Position numbers and translations under genes: made by a program. The notes under the pieces are model-generated. The model ran no database searches, was not told the origin of the DNA, and saw only the letters and a program-made list of their open reading frames with translations. Positions 35,173 to 47,358 of a stretch of DNA of 64,000 nt are shown here, one piece after another. How positions within the stretch are numbered: the stretch's first letter is position 1; every line of letters begins with the position of its first letter. The stretch covers positions 744,001 to 808,000 of the forward strand of contig JANUWF010001631.1 in NCBI GenBank assembly GCA_026120185.1, in the 5' to 3' direction. Origin of the DNA: Voacanga thouarsii. Lineage: Eukaryota; Streptophyta; Magnoliopsida; Gentianales; Apocynaceae.

Positions 35173-37798
35173 ATTGTATGTATATATATAAATATATATA
35201 TTATTTTTAATTAAACATATCATTTATTTGACTAATAAAATATCAATATTTCATTTAATTTTTCATTTCCAAAACTTGCCTAGGCATTTCGAAACCTTTA
35301 GAGAAAAGATAGTAATAATTTTAATTAAGGTCAAAAAATTTGTTAATTAAAATAACCTTGGATCAACAAGAACATACTCATGGTGTTCCTATTGCCAAAC
35401 AAGAATCATGAACACATTCTCTAATATCAAACAATAAACCAATCCATTCTTGAACATAGGCTTAAATTAGCAGATACTATCACATGGCCAAATCTCTGCT
35501 AGACATAATACTAATCATGGTTTCAATGGAGATAAGAACATAAAAATCCTAGTCACCAAAGGGGTCATAACATCTAACATGCTTTAAACATCCATAATTT
35601 TCTTAAGACATGATGAACATACATTGATTCTCAAGAAAACCCATATAGCTTAAACATGAACAATCATTCTCATGTCCTAATCTCAACCCCTACAATCATA
35701 TGCATATACTCAATTCCTTGTTCATATTCTATTCTTCCTATCAACATCTAAGAGACATGAATTCACAATTAAAAGGAAGGATTAAGAAGAAATACTTGTT
35801 TGACAATTACTTTGATGAAGATTTAAGAAGGTCTATGCGATTGAGAGTCTTGAATTGTCCAAGAGGAAGAAAAACAGCCATGGTTGTTGATCAACCATTT
35901 TGGTCGAGAGAGAGAGCGCATTAGTAAGATACATTGAAGGTTGAATGGAAGAAGATGAACAAAGGAGTTGTTCTTGGTTACCTTGATGATGTTCTTGAGG
36001 CCTTCAAGAAAAAAACTGGTTTTTTTATCCGAATGCACTTTCTTGTTTCCGAGATTTGGTGCTATAAATTCCAGAAATGAACTCTAGGGAGTATGTAGGA
36101 GTAATCTGGAGTATTTGAGGGGGATTTGAGGTGTTTAGAGTGGGTTTTATCTTAAAGAAAGGTAGTGTGTGTTCTTGGTGTTCTTGGTGAAAATTGAGAG
36201 AGTTTGAGGAAAAAATGCTGCACAAAATCTACGAATGCTGGCCGAATGGTTTAGGGAGTTTAGGAGTTTTGGTTTTCAACATAGAGAGAAAGATAAAAAT
36301 CTGATTGTTTGAAATTCAAATGGAGAGATTTGAGGAGTGGGTTGAGGTATAGGATATGTTAATGGCGTTTGATTGATGGAGGTTTCTTGGAGCTACAATG
36401 GAGCCAGCTAGACTGTTATGTTTTGCGAAAGTGAAAGAAGATTGATGGAGCTTTAAGGCTGGCCAAAATTCAAAGCTTGATGGAAGGGGAATTTCTGGTT
36501 GTGAAGCTTAGTACAAGGGTGTTTTCATGGAGCAAAATGCTGGAAATTTTGTAAGTTCAAATGTAGTTTCAATGGAGTGATCTTAGGAGATATTTGGGGT
36601 GTCGTTATGGAGTCCAAGTGTTCAAGGTAAGTAGAGAGGTTAATGGTGTTTAGTTCATGGCTGAAAAAGGGTCATTTTACAGAGGTTTGAGGGTGGTTTC
36701 TTCGGCCTAGGCCTAAGGGAACAAAGCTGGAAATTTTCTGGTTTCATGGTGTTCAAGGTTTGAATGGTTGCTGCAATTTTCTGTGCAGTTTTTCTGCAAT
36801 ATTCCAGCCCGATTTGCAGAGGTTTTTGAGAGGTGTTTGAGGGTCTTTTAAGGTTGGTTTACAGACTTCATTATGGAGGAAAAGAATAGAAGTTTTGCTG
36901 GCTTGAAGGTAGAAGAAAACAGCTTTGTTTTCTAGTTGAAGATTAGCGAAACTGCCCAAATTTTTTTTCCTAGTTTGTGCAATCCTATTTTGCACAGGAA
37001 TTTCAGTGTTCAAGCTGAATAAATTGGTCATTTTTTTGGCAGCAAATGAGTAAGAAAGCTAGCTGTGTTTTTTGAAGGTTATGCTGCTCAAGAATCTGGA
37101 AAATTTCCAGGTTTCTTTCATGAAGAACATGATCACTATAAAGATGAGCTCGAAGCTTCAACCATGGTGATTAATTTCCCTTGGGAACCCTTCCTAACTC
37201 CTCTCCTATTTTTAGTCAATCCTCCAACTTCCAAGATCCATTTTTGAAATTCAAAGCCAAGAAATCCTTACTGAAATTTTTGGAATTAAAAAGATGAATT
37301 TTTATAAATTTTGAACAAATGTACTTTATATAGGTGTTAGGAGAAGCTAGAGGTAATAAAATGACAAGAATTCCTCTAGAATTCTTTTTAAGACATGATG
37401 ATAGGATTAGGATATTCTCTTCACTTTATGGATGTAAGAAAACAAAAATTCAAACTTAACTAAGATAATCATGATTAAAACTTAAGTAATGGGATTTTAA
37501 CTCAAGACCTTAGAGATTAAATCACAAAGCTATAACCACTTAACCACATTAACCCTTGTTCTTATTTTCTCATCCAAATATTCTTCTTATTTAATCCTCA
37601 AGCTATCTTTCTATTTTGATCTCAAGCAAAATTACCATTTTACCCTTCCTACTCAATATGCATATCTAAACCTTTTAACCTGTAAATCATAATTCTAAAG
37701 CACATAAAATCATTCAAAAAGATATATATTCATGCAAAATGATGTGATATGTATCCCGACCCTCTTACTCTAGGGTTGGCTTTAGGTGGGGTTTCATA

Positions 37799-39200
37799 TT
37801 TCCATCTATAACCTTAATCGGTTTCTTGACATAGCTTAAGTCAAGTTGCAAAATTAATGGCTCCTCATTCAAAACATGACTTAGATCAGGGTTGTATTTT
37901 TTCAACTGGGACACATGGAAAACATCATGAATTCCTACCAAGCCTTCTGATAACTCTAATCGATATGCTACAGGTCCAATCTTTTCGATCATCGAAAATT
38001 GTCCAAGTATCTAGGACTAAATTACCATCTTTTAGGATGCTTCAGAATCCCTCTCCTCGGCGTTATCTTTAGAAAAGTCTGATCTCCCACTTGAAACACC
38101 AATTCTCTTCTTCTATTGTTTGTATAACTCTTCTGTCAGCTTTGCACTGCATTAAGTCTTCCTCTTATCATCTTTACTTTATCTGCCATCTCTTCAATAT
38201 TCACCTCCCCAGTTTTGCTAATTTATCCATCTTCAGTCCAACCCCAGTACAATGGTACTTAACATTTCTGCCCATATAACACTTCATAAGGTTTCATTCC
38301 AATTGACGCCTGATAACTATTATTGTATGGCAACTCAGCATGGGGTGTATAATCTAACCACTTGTCTCCGAAGTCCAATACGCAAGCCCTAAGCATATCC
38401 TGTAATATCTAGATAACTTTTTCAAATTGCCCATCAATTTGTCGATGAGTAGAACTGCTAAGCTTTAGAGTCGTTCCCATTGACTCTTGAAACTTGGTCC
38501 AAAACCTTAACATTTATTGACATAAAGTGAGCAGTCTTGGTCAATCTGTCAACCACAACAAAAATGGCATTCTTCAAAGTCTTCGACATAGGTAGCCCAG
38601 CAATAAAATTCATCATCACCTCTTGCCACTTCCGCTCGGGAATAGGTAATGGTTGTAGTAATCCAGCCATTTTCTTCTATTCCGCCTTTACTTTGTGATA
38701 AGTAGAGACATATTGTGCCACATCCCTCTTCATCCCCAGCCACCAGTAGGCCTTCTTCAAATCTTGGTACATTTTCACTTTTTCAGGATGAATAGTATAC
38801 TTGCTCCTGTGAGCCTTATCCATTATCTTTCTCTTTAATACCTAATCATCCAGTACACATATTCGCTCCCGAAAATATAATACTCCAGCTTCATCAGTTT
38901 GAAGCTCCTTATTTCCCTTTTTGACTTTCTTTGCTTTAAAAGTCTAAAATTCTTAGTTGCTCCGCTGCACATCACCAATCTCTTACCTCAACTCATGTTC
39001 TATCTTCAAGTTGCACATGCTGATATTTCCATTTCCTACTTTAACCTTTTTCTTGAAGAGTTCTTGTACTATTTGGACTTCTTGCACCTTCATACTAGCC
39101 ATCCTCATCTTTCAACATAGCGCAAAAGCTACCACGTTAGTTTCCCCAGATAGTAGTTAATTGGGACACTATTATTCTTCCAAAAGCTCCATCAATCATC
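37799..39200 (-). pseudogene. Gypsy-C integrase and chromodomain start, broken
   Basis: Reading minus from high to low coordinates: remains of the zinc finger and tether, then [13 protein letters not shown], then [13 protein letters not shown], where the family's first catalytic Asp (M-D-F) reads Asn, then [16 protein letters not shown]. Directly after that the sequence continues with the F-W-x-K-F-Q-E-S-M-G region in a shifted frame, so about 100 bp with the second catalytic Asp is deleted near 38515. Further down are LRACVLDFGDKW, the NNSYQAS segment and GPVAYRLELSEGLVGIHDVF (open 37765-37992). The frame is cut by the solo LTR at 37798. Confidence 0.82.
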
Positions 39201-39660
39201 TCTTCCTTAAATTCATGTCCTTTTACATGAAGATATACTTCAAACTCTTATCATATGTAAAGATTTCATACTCTCCTCCATATAAATAGTGTCTCCACTT
39301 CTTAAGGGCAAACACTATCGCAACCAACTCTAAGTTATGTGTTGGATAGTTAACCTCGTGCAGCTTCAACTTCCTCGAGGCATAGGCGATAACTTTCCTA
39401 TCTTGCATCAACACTACCCCTAGTCCTTCTTTAGAGGCATTCGTATACAAGAAATAGGGTTTAATTTCCTACAATAAACTCAATACAGGTGTGGTCATCA
39501 ATCTTCTCTTAAGCTCTGAAAACCTCTTTTAGCACTTCTCATTCTAAATATATGACATATCCTTCTTAGGTAATCGGGTAATTAAAGTAGCCAGAGTAGA
39601 GAAGTTCTTGATAAATTGATAGTAGTAACTAGCCAATCCATGGAAACTCCTAATCTCAGT
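39201..39660 (-). pseudogene. Gypsy-C RNase H
   Basis: An open stretch at 39223-39450 reads [20 protein letters not shown], where the catalytic Asp of Y-T-D reads Asn (codon at 39439-39441). Then follow [22 protein letters not shown] and [12 protein letters not shown]. The Trp of KKWRH is intact here, showing that the Gypsy-A stop at that place came from a Trp codon. The RT-RNase H connection (39451-39660) is readable with stops. Confidence 0.85.
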
Positions 39661-40470
39661 TATACTCTCCGGTTATTTCCAATTAGAGATAACTTCAACT
39701 TTTGCTAGATCCACCTTGATTCCATCTTTAGATATCACGTGACCAAGAAATGCCATCGAATCTGACCAAAACTCACATTTGCTAGACTTGGCATAGAGTT
39801 TATGCTTTCTCAACTTCTCTAGTACCAACTTCAAATGCTTGGCATACTTCTCGGGACTTTTAGAGTAGATCAAAATATCATCTATGATCACTACTACAAA
39901 CTTATCCAAATATGACTGGAAAACTTGATGCATAAGGTTCACGAAGACAGTAGGTGCATTAGTTATTCCAAATGGCATCAGCACAAATTTGTAGTGCCCA
40001 TATCTATGTTGAAGGCTGTTTTGGGTATGTTCTCCTCCTTAATCCTTGCTTGATAATGACCTTGCAAGAGATCCAACTTAGAAAAGTAAGAAGAACCTTA
40101 CAACTGATCAAACAATTCATCAATTAGAGATAAGGGGTACTTATTCTTGATCGTGAGGTTGTTCAACCCTCTATAATCTATACACAACCTCAATATCCCA
40201 TTTTTGTTCTTTACAAATAACCTCAGGACTTCCCAAGGCAATGTACTTAGTCTTATATATTCTTACTTAACCAATTTTTTCAATTGTTTCTTAAATTCCT
40301 TTAATTCCGAGGGTGCCATCTGATAGGGAGTCTTCAATACTGGCTTAATTCTAGGGACTAGATCTATAGTGAACTAAACTTCTAGTGGAGGTAGAAGAGA
40401 AGTGAGTTTAGTTGGGAATACATCTGGAATGTCCTTCACCACCTCGGTGCTTTTCAAGGTACATTGATCC
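39661..40470 (-). pseudogene. Gypsy-C reverse transcriptase
   Basis: Open at 39673-39984: MLMPFGITNAPTVFVNLMHQ, then the catalytic box IIDDILIYSK with both Asp intact (39877-39882), then KCEFWSDSMAFLGHVISKDG. The N-terminal part (39985-40470) contains the [30 protein letters not shown] and [17 protein letters not shown] segments with frameshifts and stops. This is the only Gypsy RT box in the window with an unmutated catalytic pair. Confidence 0.85.
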
Positions 40471-41566
40471 CTCGGCTTATTGATTAAGCAAGCTAAATAT
40501 CCTATACAACCCTTCTTCAACATCTTTCATGCCTTTATTCATGCTATCAGAAATTTCAACTCTTTCACCCTTTTCCTATTAAACTCCAATACATCATATT
40601 CAGGTCCAACAAATTACATCGTCTTAATCTTGTAATCCACTCTTGCTCCATGCTTTGCTAACCAATCCATTCAAAGAATAAGATTGTAGTCATCGATAGG
40701 TAGGATTATCAGGCCCGGCTTCAAAATATCCTTTCCAACCATAATTTCACACCCTTGCACAACCCTTCTTGCATCTTTCTACCCCCCCAAATGAATACTT
40801 ACCAGTATGGTATAAGGCAATTCTACCCCGTCCCAACCCAAATAGAGTGCACATTTATCATTCACATATGAATGAATCGAGCTAGTGCCTATCAAAATAG
40901 GAATAGATTGACCTTGTACAGAAAGCGTACCTTCCACAGCTGCTACATCATCTCCAATATCTTCTTGGTTCAAAACGAAGACCTTAGCTTTCACTTGAGG
41001 TTGTTGGCCTCCTCCTCCAGTCATTCCCGTAGTAGCACCTTTGTTTGCTCTAACCTGTTGGGTTGAAGCTCCTGGTCCCATCCATTGTGGTTTAGGGCAG
41101 TTGTTCCTCAGGTGAGTTGGATCACCACAATAAAAGCACCTTCTTGCTGATTTTCTCAACTAGTAGTTCTTCTCTATACGACAACTCCTTCCACAGTTTC
41201 GACACATAGGAGCACTCGGCATAGGACTTGGGGGAATTATCCTTGGCTACCTTCCTTTATTTCCCCACTGCATCAAACCAGTGGGTTGCTTCTTGATCAG
41301 AGGTCTCATTGGTGGTCGACTCAGTGGAAATAGTCGGTTCATCAGTCGGTTCCTATCTTTATTTTTTTTTCTGGGTTGCGACATCCATTGCAGCAGTATA
41401 TGTCGCTGGTGAGGATGGTGCCAGTTCTTTCCTTAGGTCTTACCTGAGACTTTTCACAAACTACCGAGTCCATTTTTGCTCAGTTTCTAGTAGCACTTGT
41501 AATATCTGGATAGTTGAGTAAACCGGGTTGCATACTAGTCCACGATCATACATCCTTACTTGAGGT
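40471..41566 (-). pseudogene. Gypsy-C gag C-terminal part, zinc knuckle and protease
   Basis: Open at 40779-41159: a CX2CX4HX4C knuckle (CFYCGDPTHLRNNC, 41097-41138), a glycine/glutamine linker, VKAKVFVLNQEDIGDD, then protease with ILIGTSSIHSYVN, where the family's catalytic Asp reads Gly, and YLGWDGVELPYTILVS. Upstream (41200-41566) is a degenerate first knuckle and the gag segment after the capsid, cut at 41566 by the LTR-G insertion. The remaining capsid continues at 47452. Confidence 0.83.
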
Positions 41567-41571
41567 TTTAG
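41567..41571. repeat. Target-site duplication TTTAG, left copy
   Basis: TTTAG here and at 47447-47451 flanks the LTR-G solo LTR. Gypsy-C gag coding sequence lies on both outer sides. Confidence 0.85.
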
Positions 41572-43743
41572 TGGAACATCCCACATTTTTACTTTCGATT
41601 GGCTACTATTTATAATAGGACAAGAACTTGTATTATTGCTAAAAAAAAATGTTGATCGGTGTAATGAGATGAATATTTTGGTAGAATAATATTTTGTCGG
41701 GACCTGGATGTAATCATTTGATTTGTTCAACCCGTACCTTAAATTTTTGGAAGGCTATTATTATTAATAAAATAAGAATTTAAGGGTACTCTGAAAAGAG
41801 AAATTAGTTAGTGCGATGGAATGCACATTTTAGGGTGAATTATGCTACCCGGGGTATAGGGGGCATTTTCATCATTTTGACCGCGCCCGTGACGTTGACT
41901 GCAAATTTAACCAAGTAGAAAATGAATTGAAGAATTTGAATGTTACCAATAGATTCAATGAAAATTTTGGAGTTGAATGGTGAAATAAAATATTTTTCCG
42001 TTATGGACACGATTTTGGTCATTTCTGAAGAAAAAAGGAAATCACGGTTAAAAATGGACGTGTGGTCTTGTGTGGATGGTGGATGAAAAAAAAGTGTTAA
42101 AATGCCGTTGGGGGAGTGAAATATTTGTGAGATTATTAAATTGTAAAACCTTATTGAATAATCTTAAGAATTATCCATTTAAATTAAATCCCCCAATAGG
42201 AATTTAGCTTTAAAATGGATAGCCCACAATGTAATTAATGTTGGTTGACTTTGGGCACTAGAATGGCGGTGGAAGGGCTATAAAACATCCAAAATTTTGT
42301 CTAAGAGAAGAACAAAAGGAAGGAGAGGGAGAAAAACCAAGGGAAAAAGAAAAAGGAGAGAGAAAGAAGGAAGTGTGTGTGTTCTTGAAGCAAAATCACT
42401 CCAAATAGCTTCAAATACAAGGTAAAACCCAACCTTGCTTGAGTTAAAGTTGTTTTTAGGTGAATGATTATTATGTTGACGTGAATTTTAACATAAAAAC
42501 ATGACTTTCATAAATTGATTTTAGATCAAATCTAGGGTTTGTGAACTTTTGTGTATGAACTTTATATATGTTTGTATATGTGCTGGCTGCCTAAGGTCTT
42601 TTGAATGATGTTTTATGTAAGAAAGAACTAAATAATTGTGGCAGTTTGAAGGATTATTTTCGGCTAAAGAGGTGATGGTCAAAGTAGAGTAAAAATGGAA
42701 TTTACTTGATTGGAAAAATGGATTAAACTAGCGTTTGATTTGAAGAGATGAATTTGTGTTGAATAAGTGTGACTTATGTGAGCTACTAGAAATCTAGAAA
42801 TTTAGAATTAAAGATGATTTGAAGGAGAATTGAATGAATTAATGGTTCTAAGGTGTGAAAGATTAAAGCAGAACAAAGGAAAACATGAATAGTAAAAGTG
42901 AGGTAAAACTACTGCGACTGTTTTTGCCCATTATCGTGCCTTGTGAAATAGAATTCTGGAAATGAGGTACAAAACTAAAGATAAGAGTGTTGCGGTCATT
43001 TTGGTATATCATAGAGCCAAAATGGAGTTGTGGATTGAAAGTTATGTCCGAAGCAAAATAATGCGTCAAAAACGCAAAATTTCAGAAATTTGCTTAGAAC
43101 ATAGATGAATTTAAGGATGATTAATTGTGTGATCTTGGATGAAATAATTGGGGAAATATGAAGTGAATCCCTTGTTTATTAAGGGATAAATGATGTGGAA
43201 AAAGGAAAATGAAAAAGAATTAAACAAACGATGAAAAAACAACGTGAACAAAAGTTAAACGTTTTCCTTAACCGTCAGCTTACTGTCGGCCCCCATCGGC
43301 TAACCATTGGCTAGATGTTGGCTACTCGTCGGGCTCGTCGGCCAACCATTGGCTATTTTTCGGCCAAATAGAAATTGACCCGAAAATGATGTTTGGTGTA
43401 GGTTTAGTGGTAAACAGCCAATGGAACGTCGAAAATGGAAGAGACGGTGATTAAACGGCCGTGAATGGAAATTGTTACTTAGGACACAAGGTGAGTCCTT
43501 TTGATTTCTAAAACCTTTTGAAAATTAGTGTGCTTTATTTCTCCATGAAATGCTATGTTTTATACCATTTTGGAAATCCCTGAATATGCTTAAGGTTTCT
43601 CTGAGCAAGATTTATTTTTATGCCATTTTGGGCTTAAATGAATTTCATAGGTGGCTTGGAAACCATAACGGATGATTAAAGCATGAATTTGTGAACTCAG
43701 TCCTATTTAGATTAAATATTTGGGATTTTTGAAAAATGATAAA

Positions 43744-44137
43744 TTTTGGAATCGGGTATTCGTAAATTGACCAAAGTGTCCTTATTGGAACATTTTATGG
43801 AAATGTGTTTGGAAACTTTGAATTTAATCCTCTTTCAGATTAGAATTCTAGATTTCTTGAAATGAGTTTCTTTTGGAATTGGATATTTTGAAAATGATCC
43901 AAATGTCCTTATTGGAATGTTTTATGAAAACCTTTGGAATCGGGTATTCGGTAAATGACCAAAATATCATTATTAGAACTCTTGTGAATACTTTTCAAAT
44001 TGGATAAAGGTAAGATGATCCGAATACCCTCAAAAAGTCTTTTGGAATTGAGCATGGGTAAAATGACCTGAATGCACTTGGAAAATAACTTTTGTGATCA
44101 AGTACGGGGAAAGCAACCTGAACATTCTTGGAAACAT
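43744..44137 (+). repeat. Degenerate tandem array in LTR-G
   Basis: Six imperfect units share the pattern GGAAT.GG.TA....AAATGACC.AAATG.CCTTATTGGAA, at about 43744, 43876, 43933, 43996, 44040 and 44092. The sister LTR at 50453 keeps only about two (51605-51685). Confidence 0.6.
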
Positions 44138-45364
44138 GTTTTGATGTGTAAACAGAACTCTTTATCCGATTTCAACATGTTTTTAGAAAATGATCTCTTG
44201 TGATGAGATTAACTTTTGGAAAATGATCTTTGATCCCTGAAATTATTTTATTGGCCTGGTGTGCCATGGAATGAATTGATTGGCCCTGTGGAGCCTATGT
44301 GAATGATGATCTAACTTGCGAGTCAGTGGGATCAAGTTCTAAAAAATGTGATTTTGACCTAAAAATATTTTAATTCGAAAATCCTGTGAGATTAGATGAC
44401 CCTCTGGCCTGATCAGTCAGATAGGGTAGATATTTGTAATGTTGAGTGCTCAGTAAGGACTTTGATCTTTGTACTAGCTCATGATAGAGGTAGACGATCC
44501 CAAGTAACCAAGCTAGTTATGGGGATTTTCTTACTCCAAATAGGGCAACAAAACATTGAGATAAGTCATCCTGGCTAGTCATTTAGCACCTAGTAATTAT
44601 TGCGTCGCGGGCGCTTCTTATTTTGAGTCATTCACTCGATGCCGGGTGGGGACACTTGGTGCATTTGACTCTTTTCCACCTCGATAGTGATTGATGTCAG
44701 GATTGGGACTCCTGGCTTATGGTGGTAAGTAAAAGATTGTATGTTGTGGTACACTAGGTATGTTATGGCATACCTAAGTAGAAGTATACTGCGGTGTACT
44801 TATTCTGACGATGCATGGTTGAGTAATGGAGGTTGTGATCTCAGTACAATGATACATGACGCAAAAGGCAAGGACTGTGAAACTTGCATACAGGTCGACC
44901 TTCTGTTGGAGAAGTGCATATGATTTGAAAACTGGAGCAATGATTTTAAAATTGAAATAAAGTTTTCCAAAAATAATTGAGCTCTGGATAAACTCTTTTT
45001 TACAGATTTTTGGAATTGTTTCCAGTGAACAAATGATATGCTATTCTACAAAAGTTTTATGTGCCCTATTCTTTCATAATACATTAGAACACACTGGACT
45101 TATTGGGTAATTCATCACTCACACGTGTCTTTTTACTTACCTTTTGCAGGATCCAGAGCTGAGCAAACCTACTGATAGAAGGAGGATACCATAAAGTCGG
45201 TAGTTTAGGTCTAGACAACTTTCTTTTTTTATCATGTACTGTATTCTGTTTAGATAGAGATGATATATATAAAATCCTTAGATATATGTATATGTGTGGC
45301 CATTAGTGTGGGATATTGTTGAGTCTGGACTTTATATATGTATTTACTTTGTTGTTTCCATTAT

Positions 45365-47358
45365 TGATGTGTATTTATTTCGATATAAAAGACGCTATTA
45401 AAATAAGCACATTCCTAACCAAGTTTAAATTAAAACGTTAACTCCAAATTACGCATATAAGCAAGGGTACTGATCATTAACATAGCATAGGGTTCAAACG
45501 AATGTTGATCCTCTAGGAACAAGTATACATTAATCACTTTTTTTTTGTTTAATCGACTCAATAAAGTGAAAAAGAAAATAAAAAAAATAAATTAAATAAA
45601 AACAAGAATATATACATGTCAAGAATGAAGAATTATGTAGCCCAGGCTATTATTTAGACAAACATAATCTTAAAGAATCCAATCATTATCATAACTAATT
45701 ATTCTCTTGGCATCATAAAGGATGAAAGTAGACTCACTTCTTTCCCAATCCATGAAATCACTATCTTCTAAACAAATTAGCATCACATACTCTGTCTAAA
45801 CTAATTCACCCAAAAGATGTTTTAAACAGAGTCTTTGATTAAATTTCCATATTCTGGCAAACTTAAAACATGAAATTAACCAATGAATCCATACTCTGGC
45901 AGACATCAATTAACATTTAATTACCCTATTCTTAGCAATTAACCCATTTCTCAACCAAGTTAAGAGACAATAAATATGAAATTAACAAATTAAAACCACT
46001 ATTAACCACTTTCTCAAGTAAGTCAACAGAAAGAAACAACCAATTAATCTCGTAATTCACACAAGTAATTAAATACCAAGAATAACAATCAATTAATCAA
46101 AAGATCAAATAACTTTAAAAATCATGAATACCTAAAACAATGTCAAACTACAATAAAATAATTAATACATCATTGTTCAAGAAAAAGAAAACAAAGTAAA
46201 AGAAAGCACTCATAGACAAGCCTCATTCTTCTTCCTTTGAAGACCTTCTTGCACAACCCTTCTTAAATTATTTCTCTTGAGAAAATATTGGTAATGCACT
46301 CCAAAATAAATCTAAGTCTCTACGTTGTACACTTCCTTTTCTAGGGTAAATTGGCCTTTATTTATAGGCTCACAAAGTTCCTAAAAGAATCCTAGATAAA
46401 GAAGAAGTAATTACCTAAAAATAATCCAAAACAAAAAAGGATTAATAAAAGCTAAAATAAAAACCTAAGAAAAATTAACGGAATCCACTGCCTTGACTTT
46501 TGAGAATTGGAGATCAATTTAATTTGGACTTTGCTCTTGGCTTTGTTGTCTTGTGCTAAAATTGCAATTCTGTTGAACTTTGAATTGTTGAAGTTGGCTT
46601 CCAATTGAAGCCGTGCAAACCAAAATTGCCCAGTTACCGACATCCTTCAGTTGTAGTGTCGGCTCAATTTGAGCCGTTTACCAAGCCTACCACTGTTGTT
46701 TTCTTTTTCTGTTGTTGCTTTGCTCGGTTGAGCTATTACTCGAGTAGCCTTTCCTTTTCTTTCTAATTGCACCGGCTCAATTGAACCACAACTTAAGCCA
46801 CCGCCTACTTTTGCTGCAGTTGATTTCCTCTTCCTTTTTTCTACTCACTTTTGTTGACCTTTCTTCACCTGCCTTGGCCCCACCGAATTCCATTCCTTTT
46901 CCTTTATTGTTTTGCTACTGTACTTTTCTTGCTGTCGGCTCAATTGAGCCATGAAGCTACTGAAATTCCCTGGGCTAACCGAATCAATTTGGTCTTTTCT
47001 TTTTGTTGCAATTGTTTCCCTTTTCTGAGCCATGAAGCCATGAAGCCCTTTTCCCTCCTTTTTCTCTCTAATTTTCAATTGCAATTCATTCCTTCATTCC
47101 TTCAATTCTTTTTATGCTTTTCTTTGTTCTTTCTAGTGGAAGACCGGCGCTGGCTGTCCTTTCTTGGGCTGGTGTTGGTCTTGTGCTGTATAATTACACA
47201 ATTAGTTCTAAATTTCACCTATTTTCATATAAAATTATAGAAAAGCATTTTTATAAGGGAAATATCAAATAGGAAGGAATATAAATAGTTATTGTATAAA
47301 AGTGTCTTAATTTAGCCTTAAATAACTAAGAAAAATATGACTAATTTAGGCCCTATCA
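45365..47358 (-). mobile_element. LTR-F, solo LTR nested in LTR-G
   Basis: 1994 bp flanked by perfect ATTAT target duplications (45360-45364, 47359-47363). Read on the minus strand it starts TGATAGGGCC and ends CACATCA. A minus-strand TATAAATA at 46359-46366 lies about midway, as expected for an LTR promoter, which supports the orientation. No coding frame is convincing; the open frames at 46845-47240 are low-complexity. It carries GGCTCAATTGAGCC-type palindromes. The parent family is not represented elsewhere in the window, so superfamily is unassigned. A short non-autonomous element is possible. Confidence 0.75.
46359..46366 (-). promoter_or_regulatory. TATA box candidate of LTR-F
   Basis: TATAAATA on the minus strand in CCTATAAATAAAGGCC, about 1 kb from the LTR start. 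Confidence 0.5.

Larger units (their letters stand above)
33500..37798 (-). mobile_element. Solo LTR of the Gypsy-A family inside Gypsy-C chromodomain
   Basis: 4299 bp in minus orientation. Its end GAGGTGTTACA (reverse at 33500) and its start TATGAAACCCCACC (reverse at 37798) match Gypsy-A LTRs, and the length matches within 15 bp. It carries a tRNA-like module in reverse (A box 37536-37546, B box 37491-37505), the TATA-like block in reverse near 33561, a GT repeat at 35151-35172 and a 31-bp tandem pair at 34010-34071. Flanks CTTCA and TTTCC agree at 3 of 5, a possible decayed target duplication. Confidence 0.88.

Noticed and set aside
42301..42440. Purine-rich leader with CAAGGTAAAAC as a conserved splice donor in LTR-G
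   Set aside because: The aligned position in the minus-strand relative reads GGAAAA instead of GGTAAAA, so the donor is not conserved.
46851..47240. Open frame of 129 codons, very hydrophobic, in LTR-F
   Set aside because: A T-rich strand gives Phe/Leu-rich translation by chance; the opposite strand is also open there, and the region behaves as LTR sequence.
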